64,000 bases of DNA from Corinectria fuckeliana (GCA_019137255.1 WPDH01000068.1:1388-65387), one strand, 5' to 3'; counted from the first letter of the stretch, positions 25,085 through 36,687 are shown. Numbers and translations are program-made. Notes: generated by a model from the letters alone, not told the origin.

Positions 25085-25952
25085 ATGCGACCTCTACGGA
25101 ACATCAAATCCCTGTTTTGGCTCGGTTTTGCATGCATATATGTCCTTGGATCCAGCCAGGCGCCGCTCCTCGTCCGCCTCGGCCTGCGGCGCTCGGAAAT
25201 TTCCCGATTTGTCCGCGATATAGAGCATCCATGTGTCCTCGACAACACGGCTGCGCTTGAACGCCTCGATGCAGTGGATACTTTATGCAATGTCAACTCC
25301 TCACTGCGCTCGCAACTTTCCGACGTCCCAAGCGATCTATTCAAGCGTCTCCAGATCGATAAACAGGATGAAGAACTGGCGGCACTAGAAGCAACCAACA
25401 CCGGCGGCGCTACGTGGCCCTTGAGAAACTGGCCCTCCAGAAATGACGACTCGCAAACTTCGCGACATGACCTTATCAGTGTGGCGCGGGACGTGAAAGA
25501 GCTTACGATGTTTGAGATGGTCGCCGGATGGAATACAGATCTCATCAGGGATCTTCTCGATACTATGCCTTTCTTGCAAGAGCTGGGAATAGCTGGTAGC
25601 ATTGGTCCTTATTTCCGACGACCAGGCTTTGTTGAAGGCCAAGAGCTCCAGGCAAGTCATAGATCGCCATGACATCGTATCGGGTCCAAGTGTACCGACC
25701 CTGGGAAGCAGAAGGACGGCAAGTTTATATGGCCGTGGACTGGACGGATCAAGGAGTATTTGCTTCAGCTTCAGCCCAGATATAGTGCAGGGGATAGTCC
25801 CGAGGGATGACGGTGTGGCCGAAGATCCGAATGGGCCTGTATTCTGGACGTGGGAGCAGGATGAAGCCATGTTGGATGAGAACTGGGTGATGAAATCGCG
25901 TGATAGTTTCGACGATGCTCAGTATTTCGGCCTCGAGAGAGGCCTTATGTGA
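25085..25952 (+). pseudogene. Hypothetical protein with GC-AG intron and a frameshift
   Basis: The start at 25085 (MRPLRNIKSLFWLGFACIYV) gives a hydrophobic N-terminus that could be a signal anchor. Residues 60-190 are helical, with a leucine-rich stretch (DLLDTMPFLQELGI) resembling F-box/LRR-type fungal proteins. The first frame runs to a perfect GC donor (CAG then GCAAGT at 25652), with an acceptor at 25708, a 57-base intron and intact phase. Exon 2 (WPWTGRIKEYLLQLQ) then stops at 25810, while the next frame carries on with coding-like sequence (GPVFWTWEQDEAMLDENW) to 25952. A one-base shift near 25805 would join them. No function assigned. It sits inside the cluster, but nothing ties it to the pathway. 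Confidence 0.45.
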
Positions 25953-26802
25953 CGTTTGGTACTAGCAAGGGATACAACTGCAGGGTTGATGTTGGCAGAG
26001 GAATAGAGCCATGTCTGCGCGGTTGATCTTGGTCACAGTCGAGGTGCGTCCTCTAGGAACCAGAGCAGAAGATACGGTGACTTTAGTGTATTTATTGCTA
26101 AGGTCTAAGAAATAGAGCTACGTAAAAAGGGCGTTTTAAATACAGGTTTGACAGATACCAGTGCACTTCCTGCTGTTTGCTGCATACCACGCACACAATG
26201 AACGAGGCAACGGTGTTAACGGAGAACGACAAACACGAGCGTCTCTTGAAGCAAATTCAGCATGTATGCATAGAGCCGGCGAAGCTTGTTGGCCAGAATG
26301 GCAATTGACCCCTACAAGGAGCATACCCGCACCGGAACATTAGACTAGATCGGTCGTGCTGTCGCTATGGCCGCATACTCGGTCAAGAACACATCTGCAT
26401 ACACAGCGATTCGCTTCCAGGCCGTCTAGTAGTCCTGTCGGCTATCTGTTTCGGCTCTAGGTAGAGATTGCCTGCTGTTTTCGCAAATATTACGCCCATC
26501 CCTCCAGTTCCATCTCTCTTGGCTTCATCCCTCTGATTTCACAGTGGCTTGAGGCGTGAATGGTATCGAAATTCCTCGAATGCAGCGACAACATGGAACT
26601 ACCCTTGGAGGTTCAGCGACGAGTGGAGAGCTCGGAGCGTTATACGCAGTATCTCAAGGACAGTGTAATGCTCGTGCCTGACAAGGAAGCCGAGGTAGCT
26701 CGTGAGTTGGACTGAAAGCTACAGCAGCTGCTGGGGACTATTACCAAAGAGCGTTTGAATCCCCAGTAACATGATAACGAGAGAGGTCCACTGAATCAAT
26801 CA
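25953..26802. other. Intergenic region
   Basis: No intact gene. At 26593-26760 on the plus strand a short frame (MELPLEVQRRVESSERY...) reads like a charged helix and is broken by a stop after about 40 codons. It is probably a gene fragment. Confidence 0.3.
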
Positions 26803-27120
26803 AACATCCTTCTCATAGCCTTCCAGGTCCTGCTTCTTAGCGCACAACTCATCTACTCTAGTATCCCTGTCCCGAATGCCTTCTTCAAGCCTTAAGATGG
26901 TTTCCCGATACCTCTCAATCTTGTCGTCAATATTGGACGTATTGCCCTGTCCTCACTTGTTCGTCGAGCTAGTACTGGTAACGCCAAAATGAGTGCAGGG
27001 CTCGCTGCTTGACCTTTTTGGCCGGACTACGACGGTCTTAGTATGCACAGGACGTCTGCCAACCTAGAAGTAGCCACAGGCCTCTTAGAAGGCCGCATTA
27101 TCTGAAAGCTGTCGTATAGC
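26803..27120 (-). pseudogene. Coiled-coil protein relic
   Basis: One minus-strand frame stays coding-like for about 100 codons, interrupted by three stops (TAA, TAG, TGA). It reads AIRQLSDNAAF, stop, then a basic patch (KTVVVRPKRSSSEP), a stop, and then a heptad-like helix (DDKIERYRETILRLEEGIRD, then VDELCAKKQDLEGYEKDV) ending at a natural stop. The stops fit CAA, CAG and CGA having changed to TAA, TAG and TGA. The family is unknown. Confidence 0.45.
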
Positions 27121-27273
27121 TCAGGGTTGGCGGGTGCTCGAAACGGAAAGACGTTGGTTGTCGTTGTGGACAAGGCGGCTGGTTCCTCGAAAAAGTACCG
27201 TGGAACAATAAAACAGTATATAGTAGCATTTACTTACACACTCTTATTATTGATTCTAGAAGTTGTTTCCTGT

Positions 27274-29105
27274 CTACCTCTCCCTCCTTTTAAACTCAAC
27301 TGTTGCGATTGGGTTTGGTAGAAACTGCGACTCAGCAGGGAAGCTCTCAGGACGCGTCTGTCCTGGAGGAAACCGCACGTCATATTCTCGTAAGATAAAA
27401 CTCATAATAGCTTTTATCTCCTGCGCAGCGAAGAAACGTCCAGGGCATGCGTGCCGCCCATAGCCAAAACTCATCGAAGATGTGTTAGAAGCAACGTACT
27501 GGATGCGTCCGTCTAGCTCCGGTTCTGCTGCGCGGAGCTTAGCGAAGCGGAACGCATCAAACCTTTCGGGGTCAGGGTACAGGGAGGGATCCATGGTGAT
27601 GGCCTGGGTTGGGATTCCGATCGTTGTGTTTGCCGGGATTGCAAGCCCAGAAGAAAGGGTGAAGGGCCTGTGAATGATGCGTTCAAAGGTAACTAACCCT
27701 CCAGTTAGCTCATGGTGGCGTGACTAAACTCTTCAGTTATGAGCGGCGACATACTGAGCAGGAGCGGGTTAAACCTCTGACTCTCCTTCATCACACTATC
27801 CATCTTGACCATCTTCAAAAAACCAGGCTTGTCGATCTGGCCGCCAGGACCGCAAACGCTATCCACCTCTGTTCTGAGCGGCTCGATAATCTCGGGATGG
27901 TTGCACAAGTCAAAGATGAGCTGAGCTGGGGCGGCTGCGCTGGTGTGTATAGCGGCAAAGCTGATCTTGAGCAGGATACCGGCGAGAAACTTGAGCTGCA
28001 TCTCCTCGCCCTCAGCCTCGTCTGCCATCCAGTATAGTAAATCGGTGGCTTTCTCCCCGGTGCGTTTTCGAGCTTCGAGTAGCGGAATTGCTGCTGCTTC
28101 AGCAGTGGCGTAGTAAGAAGCAATCCTCCGGACCTCGGGCAGAAAAGGAGCCACAAGTGGTTTGAGTATTTCTGGATATCTTTTGAGCCTTTGCGCGCCG
28201 ATGAAGCCATCGATGGCAAAGTTGACAGATGCCTGGAGCCATTCTTCATTGTGCGATAGACTAGTGCCTCCAAACATGCGGCTAGATACCCTTGCAACAA
28301 TTTTGGTCATAACCTCAACCACAGGAACGGGCGTCCAATCTGCTAAGTTACTGGCTGAACCATCAACATATCGATATGACAGCTAGCATACCTTCGCATT
28401 TGGGAAATATGTCGCGGAACGAGTCAGAAATCTCCTCCTGCACGGCAGGCATAACGTCCGCTTGCAAATCAGCTTGTTAGCTAGACGCTGCCACTCTTAG
28501 TGATGGTCTAGCTACGTACCCAGATTCTGATTCAGCTGAGCCTTGATCACACGGGGGTGCAGCGTGGATCGGCTGCCCATCGTAGTGTATCTGCCCTCAA
28601 ACATCTAACCTGGTTACTGTCACAAGTCCCGAGTCGTCCAAATAATAGAATGATGCTCACCTCGATAAATGTCCCCACGAAGTCTACATGATCTATCGGG
28701 GCTGCTTTGAGCTCGTCGAGATATCTCAGCGGTATCATCAGACGCTCCCCGAGCGGACTGGGGACGTAGAAGAAGTCGCCAGGGGACTGGAAGCTGTTAG
28801 ATTATAATCTTCTCAACACTGCACATATATCTGCTTGGCACATGTACCTTCTTGTAGCCTTCATCTAACATTTCTTTGGCATGCTGTCTGAATCTCTCCC
28901 GATTCTTCTTGATGCTTTGCTTGTCATTGCCCCCCACCACCAGGACTCCCGGCAGGAGGCGTTGAATTCTCCTTTGGGAGTACGCATAAACTATGACGAC
29001 TACACAGCCGATGGTGACAAGGTATGTCATCAATTCGACATTGAGGATTTGATGACAGGCATGACGGAAGGCCGGGAGATGCTTGATATCCATGACTATC
29101 CCCAT
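27274..29105 (-). CDS. Cytochrome P450-2 (ent-kaurene oxidase-like)
   Basis: Six exons, minus strand: 29105-28848, 28786-28661, 28604-28520, 28460-28392, 28339-27755 and 27692-27274, giving 513 aa with every phase matching. The N-terminal segment LMTYLVTIGCVVVIVYAYS anchors it in the ER. The I-helix has the AAIHTSA form, the K-helix has KESQR, the PERF region is PDPERFDAFRF, and the heme loop is FGYGRHACPGRFFAAQEIKA. That combination is typical of the fungal P450 group that includes gibberellin kaurene oxidase and indole-diterpene P450s (CYP503/CYP68-like), which often act on terpene skeletons. Its 386-base upstream region is shared with the divergent PLP enzyme gene, so the two are probably co-regulated. 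The first ATG is at 29105; an in-frame ATG four codons on is also possible. Confidence 0.92.
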
Positions 29106-29491
29106 TTGGAGTAATAATCAAACGTAACTTGATGTCGCTTGTAGGGGAATAAAGCGAGGAGAACCTAGGCAATTCGATGGCCGTATCAATGACATACATT
29201 TGCATGTATCTATGAAAAAGCAGAAACGTAGTGCAAGTGTCAAGATTGAATTCGGCGCAAACCCTAAAGCAGAAAACGTCCGATTCGTGCTCCATCTCGG
29301 ACTACTGAACAGGTAGGTATAGCATTTCCAGATTAGGAAACAGTCCGAGTCGCGAGGATAGTTTATCATGTTGCCAAGAGCCTTCAAGCCACCTAGGAAT
29401 GCAACTCGGATATCTTATTCTTACAAGATCTTTGCATCAGAAAAGAACAAGGAAACAAGCCTAACGCAAAGACAATCTAGCTCTAGAGACC
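29106..29491. promoter_or_regulatory. Shared divergent promoter region, P450-2 / PLP enzyme
   Basis: 386 bases between two divergent start codons. No strong palindrome is visible. Direct CGG/CCG triplets (near 29293 and 29345) could be half-sites for the cluster regulator, but this is inference. Confidence 0.4.
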
Positions 29492-31383
29492 ATGCCTGAA
29501 ACAAACGGGAACGGTGTCATCCATACGAATGGAACAGATGGGACCTTTGCCAGTGGCCCGCTAGAAGGGCATGATCCGCTTCAGCCGTACAAGGTTGAGA
29601 AATTTGATGACGGGTTCCGCTATGACACGATACAGGTCCATGCGGGTCACAGACCCGACAAAGAGACGCATGCGAGAGCTGTACCCATCTACAACAGTGT
29701 GGTAAGGCGCTGGCAGTTCGAGCTTCGTACTCTAAAGAACTCAAGAAGCTCACATCATTGTAGTCTTTCGTCTTCACAGACAGTGAACACGCCAAGGGCA
29801 TCTGTTCCATGAAGGAAGGGGGCTACTTCTACAGTCGCATCTCCAACGTAAGTCTCGGACTACTCGATGCTGTCTACGCTCGGAAGCAATGTTAACGGTG
29901 TTCGCTACTCAAGCCCACCGTCGCCGTCTTCGAGAAGCGATCCGCAGCTCTCGAAGGAGGTGCGGCGGCAGTTGCAACAGCCTCGGGACAGGCTGCCATC
30001 TTCAACACCATCATATGTCTTGCTGGAGCGGGCGACAACATCGTGGCATCCATCAACCTCTACGGTGGAACCTACAGCCTCTTCAAAACACTTCTCCCAC
30101 GTCTCGGAATCACAGTCAAGTGGGCTTCACAGGAGACCCCAGACGAGTTTGCCCGGCATGTCGACGATAAGACCAAGCTCTTTTTTGTAGAGAGCATCGG
30201 AAACCCACGCTGTAGTATACCTGATCTATGTGGATTAGCTGACTTGGCACATGAAAACCGGCTTCCGCTCGTGGTAAGTATTTCCCCTTTTCATCAAGGG
30301 CCTTTTCTCACGCAACAAACTTGTAGGTGGACAACACATTCGGTGCCTGCGGAACCTGGTGCCGACCCATTGACTTTGGCGCCGACATCATCTTGCATTC
30401 AGCTACCAAGTGGATGGGCGGCCACGGCACCGTTGTTGGCGGCGTCATCATCGACTGCGGCACCTTCGACTGGGGCAAGGCTGGCGATCGCTTCCCGAAG
30501 ATGCTCCTGAAAGACGGGCCCATGAGCTTCTCGTACTGGAAGGCGTTCGGAAACATTGCCTTTGCCATGGCTCTGAGGCTAGACATCCTGATGGAGGTTG
30601 GGTCGGCGCTAAACCCAGCATCCGCGCAACAGCTTCTCATTGGCATGGAGACATTGAGCCTGCGCTGTGAGCGCCATGCTACTAACACGATGGCCGTTGC
30701 TCGCTTCCTAGAGTCTCATCCTAGAGTTGCGTGGGTCAACTACCCCGGTGAGTGCCATATAAGCAAATGCATGCACATTCTAGCATGGACAACAGCTAAC
30801 ATCGAGAAATGTAGGTCTCGAGAACAATCAATATCACGAGAATGCCAACAAGTATCTCCGGCAGGGATACGGAGGTGTACTTGCTTTTGGTCCCAAAGGC
30901 GGCGATGTGGCGAGTAAGATGCTCCTGAACTTCGTCAAACTCGTCTCTCACCAGACAAAGTAAGTCGGAAGCATAGCGTGCCTGATCATTTAGATTGGAA
31001 CCCTGACCTGGACTACTAGCGTGGGCGACTCGAAGACGCTGGCCACGCACCCATGGAACTCTACCCACGTCATAATGTCCGAGAAGGACAGGCTCGGGGC
31101 CGGCATCACTCCTGTAAGCTAGACCTTTGAACATTGCAATCCGTCACTATTGTGCTAATGAACTGTCTAGGCATTCATCCGGTTCTCGGTGGGAACCGAA
31201 GACGTACGAGACATCATCGAGGACCTCGACCAAGCGCTGGCAAAACTACCCTATGACCTCGTGGCTGCGCATGATGAGAAATTGGAGGCCAAGATGACCA
31301 ACGTTGTTGAGAAGTTGGCTAATGGCGAGAATACAACCAACGGGATCGAGTACAAGGCTGGATCAAACGTTCCACTGAGCTGA
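29492..31383 (+). CDS. O-acetylhomoserine sulfhydrylase-like PLP enzyme, 508 aa
   Basis: Member of the Cys/Met-metabolism PLP family (gamma-elimination/replacement; MET17, LolC, Fub7, CndF). Seven exons: 29492-29701, 29764-29847, 29914-30273, 30327-30747, 30815-30959, 31020-31113 and 31171-31383, all phases consistent. It has the TIQVHAGHRPD start, the ATASGQAAIFNTI helix, Asp220 (VDNTFGA) for the PLP nitrogen, Lys246 in HSATKWMGGHG for the Schiff base, and the IRFSVGTEDVRDIIEDL end. It is longer than MET17 enzymes, with about 40 extra residues at each terminus. The housekeeping form makes homocysteine from O-acetylhomoserine and sulfide. Inside a terpene cluster, a dedicated role adding an aminobutyrate or sulfur unit is plausible but unproven. 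It is divergent from P450-2 and convergent with the cyclase. Confidence 0.93.
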
Positions 31384-31915
31384 AAAACGATGGCTGTTAC
31401 ATCAGAGAATGGTAGTGCATTAAAATTAGTTACCAGGCCGGTTGGCTGTCAAGGACATTTCATCTGCTGCATGGATATATGTAAAGAATCTTGCTTCCTT
31501 TACTCCATTTTAGCCGACCACGTACAAGATGTTATCGTCCATTAACCTTGTGTATGATCTCAGTTCAATGGCTGTGTAATATATAGTAGACAAGCATTAT
31601 AACCCACATATTGACTGAAAGTTTGACAATACGCTTCACATCCTGATGGTGACAAGTCTAATATGCTCATTTGTGGCCTGATGCAGTATAGGTATCCATA
31701 GATATCAAGCCGGACCTACACTCGTCTCATATACAGCTAATATGAGAGATCCTTCGTCATTTAAAAAGAGCTGGGAAATTTAACTGTGGGTGAGTTAAAG
31801 GAGGCTCTGGAAAACCCAAGTGGCCCTGTTAGGAGCTAAGTAGAGAGTATTTTCCGTATCAAACACACATGAATCTCTACATCTACCTCTAAAATATGCA
31901 TGAGTCTTTTAAACC
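31384..31915. other. Convergent intergenic region
   Basis: 532 bases between the 3' ends of the PLP enzyme and the sesquiterpene cyclase. No coding signal. It holds both 3' untranslated regions. Confidence 0.6.
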
Positions 31916-33083
31916 CTACACTCCGTTATACCGAGGGGTTGTGCTGCTCCACGCTTCGTTGCCGCTCATCTGATACTCCAACCCCTTCATAAACTCCTTC
32001 AAACCCTTGCTACAAGGTGCAGTTATTTGCGACCTTTTCTTGACAAGACATTCATGTACCAGTTCCCATTCCCGGCACATGGTCCATAGCACTCGTTTAG
32101 ATGCCGCGAAGCTCAAGCTTGCTTCGGCTGATAGAACCGACACAGCCGAGCAAAGAGCAGATCCTTCTTGATGGCCCGCCTGAGATGCTTTTAGCTCCTT
32201 CTCCCAGCTATATATGTCATTCACGACAGAAATATGCTTGGAGCAGTTCATCTCTATGTCGTGGACGGATTCCAGCTCGCCAGGATCAAGGTGCAGCTTC
32301 ATGCTAAAGCGCATCAATGCCGAGAGGAGGCTGGAAGAGAGTTAGGGGCTATTCTTGCGCAACGACACTCAAATGTTTCCAATGGATGGATACTCACGCC
32401 TTTCCAACGTCTCTCTCACGATAATCCAAGTACTGCCCTAGTTCCTTGATGCTCAGGCGAGACTTGTCCGTTTGCGCCCGCATAAAGGTAAATACCGGCT
32501 CCAAGATGTCATCCGCTAGTTCTTTGTCACATGCTCTCATGTCACTCCACAGATCATGTGTGATCCACTCGACCGGAATGTTGGCATCTGGGGTCGCATC
32601 GTTTTTGGAAATGAGGATCAGCTTTTCGTTGTAGCTTGACCCATCCTGGAGAGACATGTGCTCCAGCAAATCTGCGTGATTGACATCGACTACACGTTAG
32701 TAATCCGAGTAAGAGACGTTCTTAGATCCGTGAATGAACTGACCATCGATCAAAAACAGCAACGTCAGCAGGCGGCAAGCAAACGCTATCCTCGCGTCCA
32801 GAGCGGCCGGGTAGTAGTAACAGGTAACACGCGGGAAACCAGCAGCCAAGAACTTTTGCCTCGCTTCATTGTTTACAAAAGCCCAGTGCTTCAAGAAATA
32901 CCCATTTACTTCAGCAGAAACATCTGGCTCCCGAGGGTGGATCCGCGGGATGAAGCGCGCTGGTGGGGTTGCATCCAGGGGGTCGTAGCGGTTGGGGGTG
33001 GCTTCGACAACCTGTGGGTAACTTTGCAGCCACTTTGGAGTCAGGGACAGCATCAATGATGTCAGGGCAGTAATAGAGGTCAT
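31916..33083 (-). CDS. Aristolochene synthase-type sesquiterpene cyclase, 342 aa
   Basis: Class I terpene synthase expected to ionise farnesyl diphosphate and close it to a bicyclic eremophilane-type hydrocarbon in the cytosol. Three exons: 33083-32744, 32671-32398 and 32330-31916. The metal-binding motif is split by intron 1 (FLIDDLLEHM, Asp113-Asp114-x-x-Glu117), as in aristolochene synthases, which use DDxxE. The NSE triad is NDIYSWEKE (Asn242, Ser246, Glu250). The blocks SYNEKLILIS, ILEPVFTFMRAQTDKSR, YLDYRERDVGK and GLEYQMSGNEAWSSTT follow the aristolochene synthase pattern closely. The frame is open to an ATG at 33161, but the ATG at 33083 gives the better N-terminus. It lies 200 bases downstream of SDR-2 on the same strand. 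The cyclase product could differ from aristolochene within the same fold family. Confidence 0.93.
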
Positions 33084-33283
33084 ATTCGGAGCCACAAGAA
33101 AAAAATAGCTAACAAAGTTGCATGGTCCGTAACCCATGATGCTGGAAAATCGGTGCTTCATGTAACATCGCTACCGGAGCTAGCCGCGATTCCTATTCGG
33201 GAAGTATTGCGGCATCGGAAGACTTCCCAATTTGGAAAGTGTGCGAACAGTACTCAGTCCGGAGGAAGCAAGTGCCTAACGCA

Positions 33284-34303
33284 TCAGGAGAACTCTCTAA
33301 AGTCCGTGGCTGCTTGCTGCATCCTAGTCTCCTCAAGATTGGCCTTTCCAAACCACAAGGGGCGGGAGTCGGAGATGGAACCCTCGAGCTCCGTGTACCT
33401 GTCGCCCAGCGTCAGAATAGCTCGTCCGTTCCAGCGGCCTGGCGCCTGCTTCCACTCCTCCGTGTCCCTCCCGTAAGCCTGCACTTTCTGATGCTCCGAG
33501 GCGGTTGCCGAGTATGCAACAGCGAGTCCGACGAAATGTGCGCTGCTGACCGGCAGACCAGATGCTATAATCGGGGCTGCTAGATCTGGCGGCAAGAGGT
33601 TGGTGATGGTGGCAGCCGGGGCAACCGAGTTGATGGTGATTCCGCTGCCTTGAAGTGTAGAGCGCATGGCTCGCGTGTAGTTGATCAACTGTAACAAGTT
33701 TGAGTTGGCCCAAGTCACGATGGGATCAACTTCTAACGGCACTCACCGCTGCTTTCGTGGCGCTGTAAACAGGCAGAGACTGTTCTGCTGAATATGCCGT
33801 GGCACTAGACGTGATGACGATGCTGCCCTGGACGCGATTCTTCTTCATCTTGTTCAGAGCAAGCTTCACAAAGTTAAGCGTTCCTCGGAGGTTGACATCG
33901 ATCACCTTATATGTCGGTTCAACCAAGTCGCCGTTCTCATCATACAAGTCGGTCAGATAATCCCCTTCTTCACTTACTCCCGCATTTGCGACGGCGATGT
34001 GAAGAGGGCCAATCTTCTTCAAGGCTACTACAATATCAGACCAAAGACTGATATCGCAATATATGTACTCTGTCCTCGAGGGCAAAGGCTCGGCCGGTTC
34101 CTGTCGGTCAAAAATGTAGACTTGGGCGCCTTTGCTGGCAAGAATCTTTGCCGTGGCCCACCCAATTCCGGATGATCCTCCTATCGCGAGGATATTAGAT
34201 CACACAGTAGGCGGTGGATGGGATATTCAGACCGACCTGTTATTACGGCAGTCTTTCCGCTCAGCTCTGGGATATCCTTCTCTTGAATTTGTAGGGTAGT
34301 CAT
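33284..34303 (-). CDS. Short-chain dehydrogenase/reductase SDR-2, 301 aa
   Basis: NAD(P)-dependent SDR. Three exons: 34303-34237, 34180-33747 and 33688-33284. The cofactor motif TGGSSGIG (residues 22-29) is split by intron 1. HIAVANAG follows, then the catalytic region ITSSATAYSAEQS with Ser147/148 and Y161-S-A-T-K165. The long C-terminus (with DRYTELEGSISDSRPLWFGK) is typical of fungal secondary-metabolism SDRs of the 15-hydroxyprostaglandin-dehydrogenase-like group. The frame runs further upstream, but MTTLQIQEKDIPELSGKTAVIT is a natural start. It is divergent from P450-3 across 368 bases and upstream of the cyclase on the same strand, so it probably belongs to the same pathway, oxidising an alcohol on the terpene. 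Confidence 0.9.
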
Positions 34304-34671
34304 CTTTGCTGCAGGATGTCGGGCAATAGTATGAGACAACCACTGTGAGCCTAGGACGATGAGGGGACACGGCTCTTTGGCTCTTTGAAGCATTGAACCA
34401 TTGCCAACAAATATTACCTCTGTCCTACTTCTGCGAAAACCATCGGGGCATTTCCTCATTGAGACATTCCGATATTGGGAAGCAATGGTGTAAGCAGGGC
34501 TAGTGGAAAGCATTCACATTCACTCGAGATCCGGCGGAATCTAGCCATATTTATGGCATCTCATCAATAGCACTATTCGACTTCTCTCAGCTGTTCTTAC
34601 ACCCTGTTCGAGTCCGTTATCTCAAACCGCCCGTGATTGACCCTAGCCCTAACCCATCGAAATACCCTACC
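34304..34671. promoter_or_regulatory. Shared divergent promoter region, SDR-2 / P450-3
   Basis: 368 bases between divergent starts. It contains CCG/CGG-type triplets next to TCG (TCGAGATCCGG near 34535, TCGAGTCCG near 34609), which resemble but do not strictly match AflR-type sites (TCG-N5-CGA). Whether the cluster regulator binds here is inference. Confidence 0.35.
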
Positions 34672-36687
34672 ATGGCAAATCGCAGTTTTATTGTACAAGC
34701 ACAAGATTGGATGGACAGAGTCAACAGGTTTGGTCAACCATGGACTGATAAACTTGTCTTGGTTGTCCCTTTGGTAGGTGTTCTGTTCAGTTGGGACTTG
34801 TAGTCGCAATCGCATTACGCCGCTGACTCGTAGCAGATGTTGACCTTCTGGGTTCTCTTGAAGCTGTTCAAGCCTCAAAGACATCCACTATCCCAGTTTC
34901 CAGGGCCCCCTACCGCCAAGTTTAGTAACGTGAGATATGGACTCAAACACCCAAGATCCAATAAGACTCTTTCTAATCACATCTACTCCGTAGTTCTCGC
35001 ATTGCAAACGGTTCTTAGGAGGCAGACAGCCTTATGAAATGCTCAGACTTCATCGCAAATATGGTGTGTGATATGCCAAGCTAGCAGTTTGCTACTCAGC
35101 ATCGCTCATTACGTCCTCTAGGTCCCGTCATCAGAGTCGCCCCAAACGAGCTTTCTTTCAGTACCTCGAGCTCGTGGAGAGATATCTATGACAAGAGGAA
35201 AGGGCACGTTCCATTCATCAAGAGCGACTTTTATGACGGCGGAAGTTTTGCAGCTAAGGCTCATTCGATTGTCAGCGAGCGTGACCCAGAGAAGCACGCT
35301 CAGATGCGACGATATCTTCGTGACGCATTTTCAGATCGCTCACTTCGGGAGCAGGAAGCCTTCATCGATCAAAGTACTGACGAATTTATAACTCGTATTG
35401 GAGAAGATGGAGGCTCCTCGTCTGGCATCGACATTGTAATGTGGTTCAACTTGGTAACTTTCGACATCATCGGCAACCTGGCTTTCGGGCAATCCTTTGG
35501 TGGAGTCTCATCTGGTAAGTAAATGCTCAATTTTCAAGCGTCTCCTCTTTGGCTAAACAACCTTCAGGCGCTGGGCACTTTTGGGTCTCCATTGTAGTCA
35601 AAAGTCTGAGGATGGGCGCCCTTGCTGACTGCTTCAAACGGTTTCCATGGCTGGGGGTCATGTTTCATCGAGTATTTCCGAAGCTGCTCAACAAGCTGAT
35701 TGAGGATACCAGAAAGCATGAAGCATATACGATGAGTCTTGTGAAGAAGTCAGTTGAGTTCTGGGTGTGGGGCTTGCCACGTACTAATTCGTGTTGAAGG
35801 AGAATCAGCCAGAAAAGCAATCGCAAAGATTTCTTGACTAAAATTCTTCAGAAGAGGGAAACCGACAAACTTTCCGACATTCAGATAGCGGCACACTCTT
35901 CAGACTTTGTGTAATTAAGCCCATTACTCCTTGCTCAACAGCAGTCTGCTAACTTCGATGGAAGCATTGCAGGCAGTGAGACTACAGCCACAGCTTTGTC
36001 GTGCATTACATATTATGTGCAGAGACACCCGCATGTCCTAAAGAGACTCCAGCAAGAAGTTCGAACTGCCTTCGCGTCTTATCAAGACATCGATGGTGTA
36101 TCGACTTCAAACTTGCCCTACCTGAACGCAGTTATCCTTGAAGGCATGAGGATGTACCCGCCGCTTCCCTTCCCATTGCCACGTGTCATACCGGAGGGTG
36201 GTGATACAGTTGATGGCTATTTTATCCCTGGTGGTGTAAGTGATTTCATCTTTCAGCCTGACGTATGTAGTGGAAACTATTCTGATTGTGCAATATTAGA
36301 CCATTGTCTCGACCAACCCGTTTGCTGCCTCCATGTCGTCAGATAACTTCCATGATCCATGGATGTTTGACCCTGGACGATGGCTTGACTCTGAGCCAGA
36401 GGACAATCTGGAAGCTAGCCAGCCGTTCTCACTTGGTCCGAGAAGTTGCCTTGGAAAGAGGTGAGATGTTTTGGGATGCTCGTTGTGGTTCGTTCCATAA
36501 ACTAACTAATTGGCGGCCTTGTTTCAGTCTTGGTTGGCTCGAAATGCGCACAATTCTAGCCAAGATGCATTTCAAATACGACTTTGAGCTCTTAGATCCA
36601 TCACTTGATTGGCATGCACAGTCAGAGATGCATACGCTTTGGCAGAAGCCAGTTATGAAGGTGGTGGTAAAGCCGAGGTGTACTTGA
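34672..36687 (+). CDS. Cytochrome P450-3 (CYP65-like), 513 aa
   Basis: Nine exons: 34672-34773, 34837-34929, 34994-35063, 35122-35514, 35568-35748, 35800-35910, 35965-36235, 36300-36460 and 36528-36687. All phases agree, and the length is normal. The anchor LVLVVPLMLTFWVLLKLF leads to the hinge HPLSQFPGPP. The I-helix is VIAGSETTAT, the K-helix LEGMRMYPP, the PERF-like element FDPGRWLDSEP, and the heme loop FSLGPRSCLGK. The family resembles isotrichodermin C-15 hydroxylase (CYP65) P450s, which often oxidise sesquiterpenes. It is divergent from SDR-2 and convergent with the 2OG oxygenase. Its C-terminus is clearly related to that of P450-4, so the two are likely paralogues. Confidence 0.92.

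Noticed and set aside
33185..33245. Near-palindrome ACTTCCCAATTTGGAAAGT between SDR-2 and the cyclase as a regulator site
   Set aside because: Imperfect and AT-rich; no CGG or TCG half-sites.
34635..34660. Another CCCTAGCCCTAACCC stretch
   Set aside because: Single short occurrence in a promoter region; not an interstitial telomere array.
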